The position numbers were made by a program, and so were the translations under genes. Shown here one piece after another: positions 5,520 through 7,080 of a DNA stretch of 7,080 bases. The stretch's first letter is position 1, and every line of letters begins with the position of its first letter. The stretch comes from JALOOE01 sp964423545 (GTDB lineage: Bacteria > Chloroflexota > Anaerolineae > CG2-30-64-16): NCBI GenBank assembly GCA_964423545.1, contig CAYRFV010000284.1, forward strand, positions 1 through 7,080, written 5' to 3'. The notes under the pieces were generated by a model that was not told the origin of the DNA, ran no database searches, and saw nothing but the letters and a program-made list of their open reading frames with translations.

Positions 5520-6581
5520 TCAGGGCGTTCCGAACGCTTCAATCGCATCCGCGATGATCGGGAAACTGGTACGCCACACGCCGGGCGGGACGTTTTCAGA
5601 GATCTGCATTTGCAGGCGCCCGGTGTGGCCCGCGGCGGCCAGGATCTCATCGGCGACGGCGCGGATGCGAGCCGGACTCTCCAGGTGTACGGAGGAGGGA
5701 AAGTTCAACCACAGCCGCTTTTCGGGCCAGAGTGAGACCGCCTCGGCGACCGTGGTGTCGCAGTCGGGCGCCGGCGTGAAGGAGTCCAGGCCGCCGACCC
5801 TCGATCGGGCGATATCGCGCCAGAGCGGCTTGAGCAGGCCATCCATATGGACCAGGAGCAACGCGCCGCGCTCGGCCAGCATTCCGCCCAGCTCGTCGTA
5901 AAGCGACACGCAGTGCTTCCTGAAGCGAACCGGGCCGATCGCGGGTGCGGTGATGTTGTCGACGATCACGATGAACGGCGCGGGCGACCGGTAGGCGATC
6001 TGGAAGGTCCGCCGTGCGCGCTGTTCGAGGAGATCGACGGTGCGTTCGACATGTTCCGCATGGTCGGCCAGGTGCAGCGGAAGCGCTTCCAGCCCGACCC
6101 ACTCGATCCACAGCTGCTGCCAGGGGGTGCGCTCGATCTCCGCCTTGGGAATCCCGTCCTCGCCCAACGCCGCGCAGTCCTGCAAGTAGCGGTCGTAATT
6201 GTCCAGAATTACCGAGTCTTCCAGGTAGCTCCACAACACCTCGTAATCGCGCGCCGTCTCGATGAAGTGCTTGCGCGGGGTCGAGCTGTCGAACACCGGC
6301 TCGAACGCCCGCACCTCTTCAAGGTCGCCGGCCGGCGTGTGCAGGATCGTGCGCTGGTGCTTGACCCCGTCCTCCAGGAAGAACTCGCGCTCGAACCCGC
6401 AGTGCGGATGCTCGGTGCGGATGATGGAACAGAAGCGGATGAGTCCGATCCGGCCATGGCCCAGCAGGTCGAAGGCCTGTTGGGCCGGCAACATGATCTC
6501 GTACATCGCAAAGGGCACGCGATCGTGTGCGCGCCCCTGGATCACTGCAAGCATGCGCTCGCGCATCGTCATAGGCTGCAT
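5520..6581 (-). CDS. Uroporphyrinogen decarboxylase (URO-D) superfamily protein, probably not a heme-pathway enzyme
   Basis: A 353-residue protein with the URO-D/MtaA-type TIM-barrel pattern (PF01208). The start MTMRERMLAVIQGRAHDRVPF is characteristic. Later come LLLVHMDGLLKPLW (His245-Met-Asp-Gly), GLDSFTPAPDCDTTVAEA (Cys274), LWLNFPSSVHLESPARI and the C-terminal MQISENVPPGVW. The N-terminal arginine-rich RQAGRY motif of true HemE is absent, so porphyrinogen decarboxylation is unlikely. The His-x-Cys zinc motif of corrinoid methyltransferases is also absent (HMD here). It belongs to the broad uncharacterised branch. GAGGTG (6595-6590) lies eight bases upstream of ATG 6581, which sets the start; further upstream start codons in the same frame would overlap the aldolase gene. 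It is probably co-transcribed with the aldolase, 88 bases downstream of it. Confidence 0.82.
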   Translation of the reverse strand: MQPMTMRERMLAVIQGRAHDRVPFAMYEIMLPAQQAFDLLGHGRIGLIRFCSIIRTEHPHCGFEREFFLEDGVKHQRTILHTPAGDLEEVRAFEPVFDSSTPRKHFIETARDYEVLWSYLEDSVILDNYDRYLQDCAALGEDGIPKAEIERTPWQQLWIEWVGLEALPLHLADHAEHVERTVDLLEQRARRTFQIAYRSPAPFIVIVDNITAPAIGPVRFRKHCVSLYDELGGMLAERGALLLVHMDGLLKPLWRDIARSRVGGLDSFTPAPDCDTTVAEAVSLWPEKRLWLNFPSSVHLESPARIRAVADEILAAAGHTGRLQMQISENVPPGVWRTSFPIIADAIEAFGTP

Positions 6582-6669
6582 TTCGGGGACACCTCGCGCA
6601 GTAACGCGCATCTCCCGGCGGTCGGTCCAGGTCCGGCCGCACACGCCAGGAGATGAACGAGGCTGAAGG

Positions 6670-7080
6670 CTAGACGCCGAGCTTCTGCCGGCGGTAGAGC
6701 TCATCCGGCCGGGTGTGGATCCGAGCGACGTCGCCTTGGGAGAGGAAATGCGGCCCGCCGGCTGCAAAGGCGCCCAGCAAGATGCGCGCCGCCTTCACCG
6801 CCATGGCCGTCGTATCCTCCACCTGCTGCGCCGTCTTGCCCAGCACGATCAGGCCGTGGTTCTGGATGAGGATGATCCTCGGCTGTTCGTTGTACTCATC
6901 GATATAGCGGTTGATGCGCGCCCACGTCTCGCGCGCCAACGGCACCCCGGGATCGGTGTACGGCACGATGACGGGCGCAGGACCGCACAGCACGATTTCA
7001 TCAGGGAAGATGCGGCCCGCGTATGCGGCCTCGAACCCGACGGAGCAGGTCAACGCATTGATCGCCACCGGGTGCGTGTG
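6670..7080 (-). CDS. Class II aldolase/adducin domain protein, partial (N-terminus off the right edge)
   Basis: The last 136 residues of a class II aldolase-fold protein (PF00596; relatives include L-fuculose-phosphate aldolase, ribulose-5-phosphate 4-epimerase and decarboxylases). The visible part begins exactly with HTHP, the two zinc-binding histidines. It continues through FPDEIVLCGPAPVIVPY and ILIQNHGLIVLG, whose His is the third zinc ligand, followed by the usual helix (EDTTAMAVKAARILLGAF). The C-terminus DELYRRQKLGV is ordinary for the family. The N-terminal phosphate-binding part, which would help separate aldolase from epimerase, lies outside. As the upstream gene of the minus-strand pair it suggests sugar or sugar-acid metabolism for that pair. 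Confidence 0.87.
   Translation of the reverse strand, partial: HTHPVAINALTCSVGFEAAYAGRIFPDEIVLCGPAPVIVPYTDPGVPLARETWARINRYIDEYNEQPRIILIQNHGLIVLGKTAQQVEDTTAMAVKAARILLGAFAAGGPHFLSQGDVARIHTRPDELYRRQKLGV

Noticed and set aside
5278..5557. SGNH reading frame translated straight through the N run to 5557
   Set aside because: The N length is a placeholder. This frame gives a non-homologous tail and overlaps the convergent URO-D-like gene, while the alternative frame restores a sensible C-terminus.
5847..6656. Plus-strand open frame of 269 codons opposite the URO-D-like gene
   Set aside because: It is antisense to a gene with clear family motifs, has no recognisable domain and shows shadow-like composition.
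6582..6767. N-terminal extension of the URO-D-like protein to 6767
   Set aside because: It would overlap the end of the aldolase gene and add a residue composition unlike the family; GAGGTG at 6595-6590 supports the start at 6581.
1..7080. CRISPR array, tRNA, rRNA, insertion sequence or toxin-antitoxin/defence module
   Set aside because: I looked for periodic repeats, cloverleaf-like stretches, transposase motifs and terminal inverted repeats and found none; the gene content is metabolic.

Overview
The window is high-GC bacterial DNA with tightly packed genes and purine-rich Shine-Dalgarno sites. The HTH regulator at the left edge has a C-terminal region of a style I associate with Chloroflexota, and the metabolic genes would also fit that phylum. 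This assignment is an impression, not a demonstration. Two 10-base N runs (3964-3973 and 5268-5277) show that this is a scaffold, probably a draft or metagenome assembly.

Left (1-645): the 5' part of a minus-strand MerR/excisionase-like HTH regulator, then a short divergent control region. Two oppositely oriented near-consensus sigma-70 promoters lie there with several small inverted and direct repeats. Centre (646-5441): a plus-strand operon of five genes encoding a thiamine-diphosphate 2-oxoacid dehydrogenase E1 alpha subunit, its E1 beta subunit, an amidohydrolase-2 family metal hydrolase, an M55 (DppA-type) D-aminopeptidase and an SGNH/GDSL hydrolase. Right (5520-7080): two minus-strand genes convergent with the operon, a uroporphyrinogen-decarboxylase-superfamily protein and, upstream of it, a class II aldolase/adducin protein cut by the window edge.

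The M55 and SGNH genes look broken, but both breaks are best read as assembly faults. At each gap the left contig runs past a short sequence that is repeated exactly at the start of the right contig. Joining the copies restores uninterrupted genes of normal family length: a 265-residue M55 protein with all expected catalytic residues, and a 272-residue SGNH protein. The sequence between the first overlap and its gap looks like the C-terminal end of an unrelated M20-type peptidase.

Functionally, the operon pairs an E1 dehydrogenase with three hydrolases. Both operon ends are visible here (regulator on one side, convergent genes on the other) and it contains no E2 or E3 gene. A catabolic route in which hydrolases release a substrate that E1 then decarboxylates is plausible, but the substrate cannot be read from the sequence. 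I see no CRISPR array, tRNA, rRNA, transposase or defence system.
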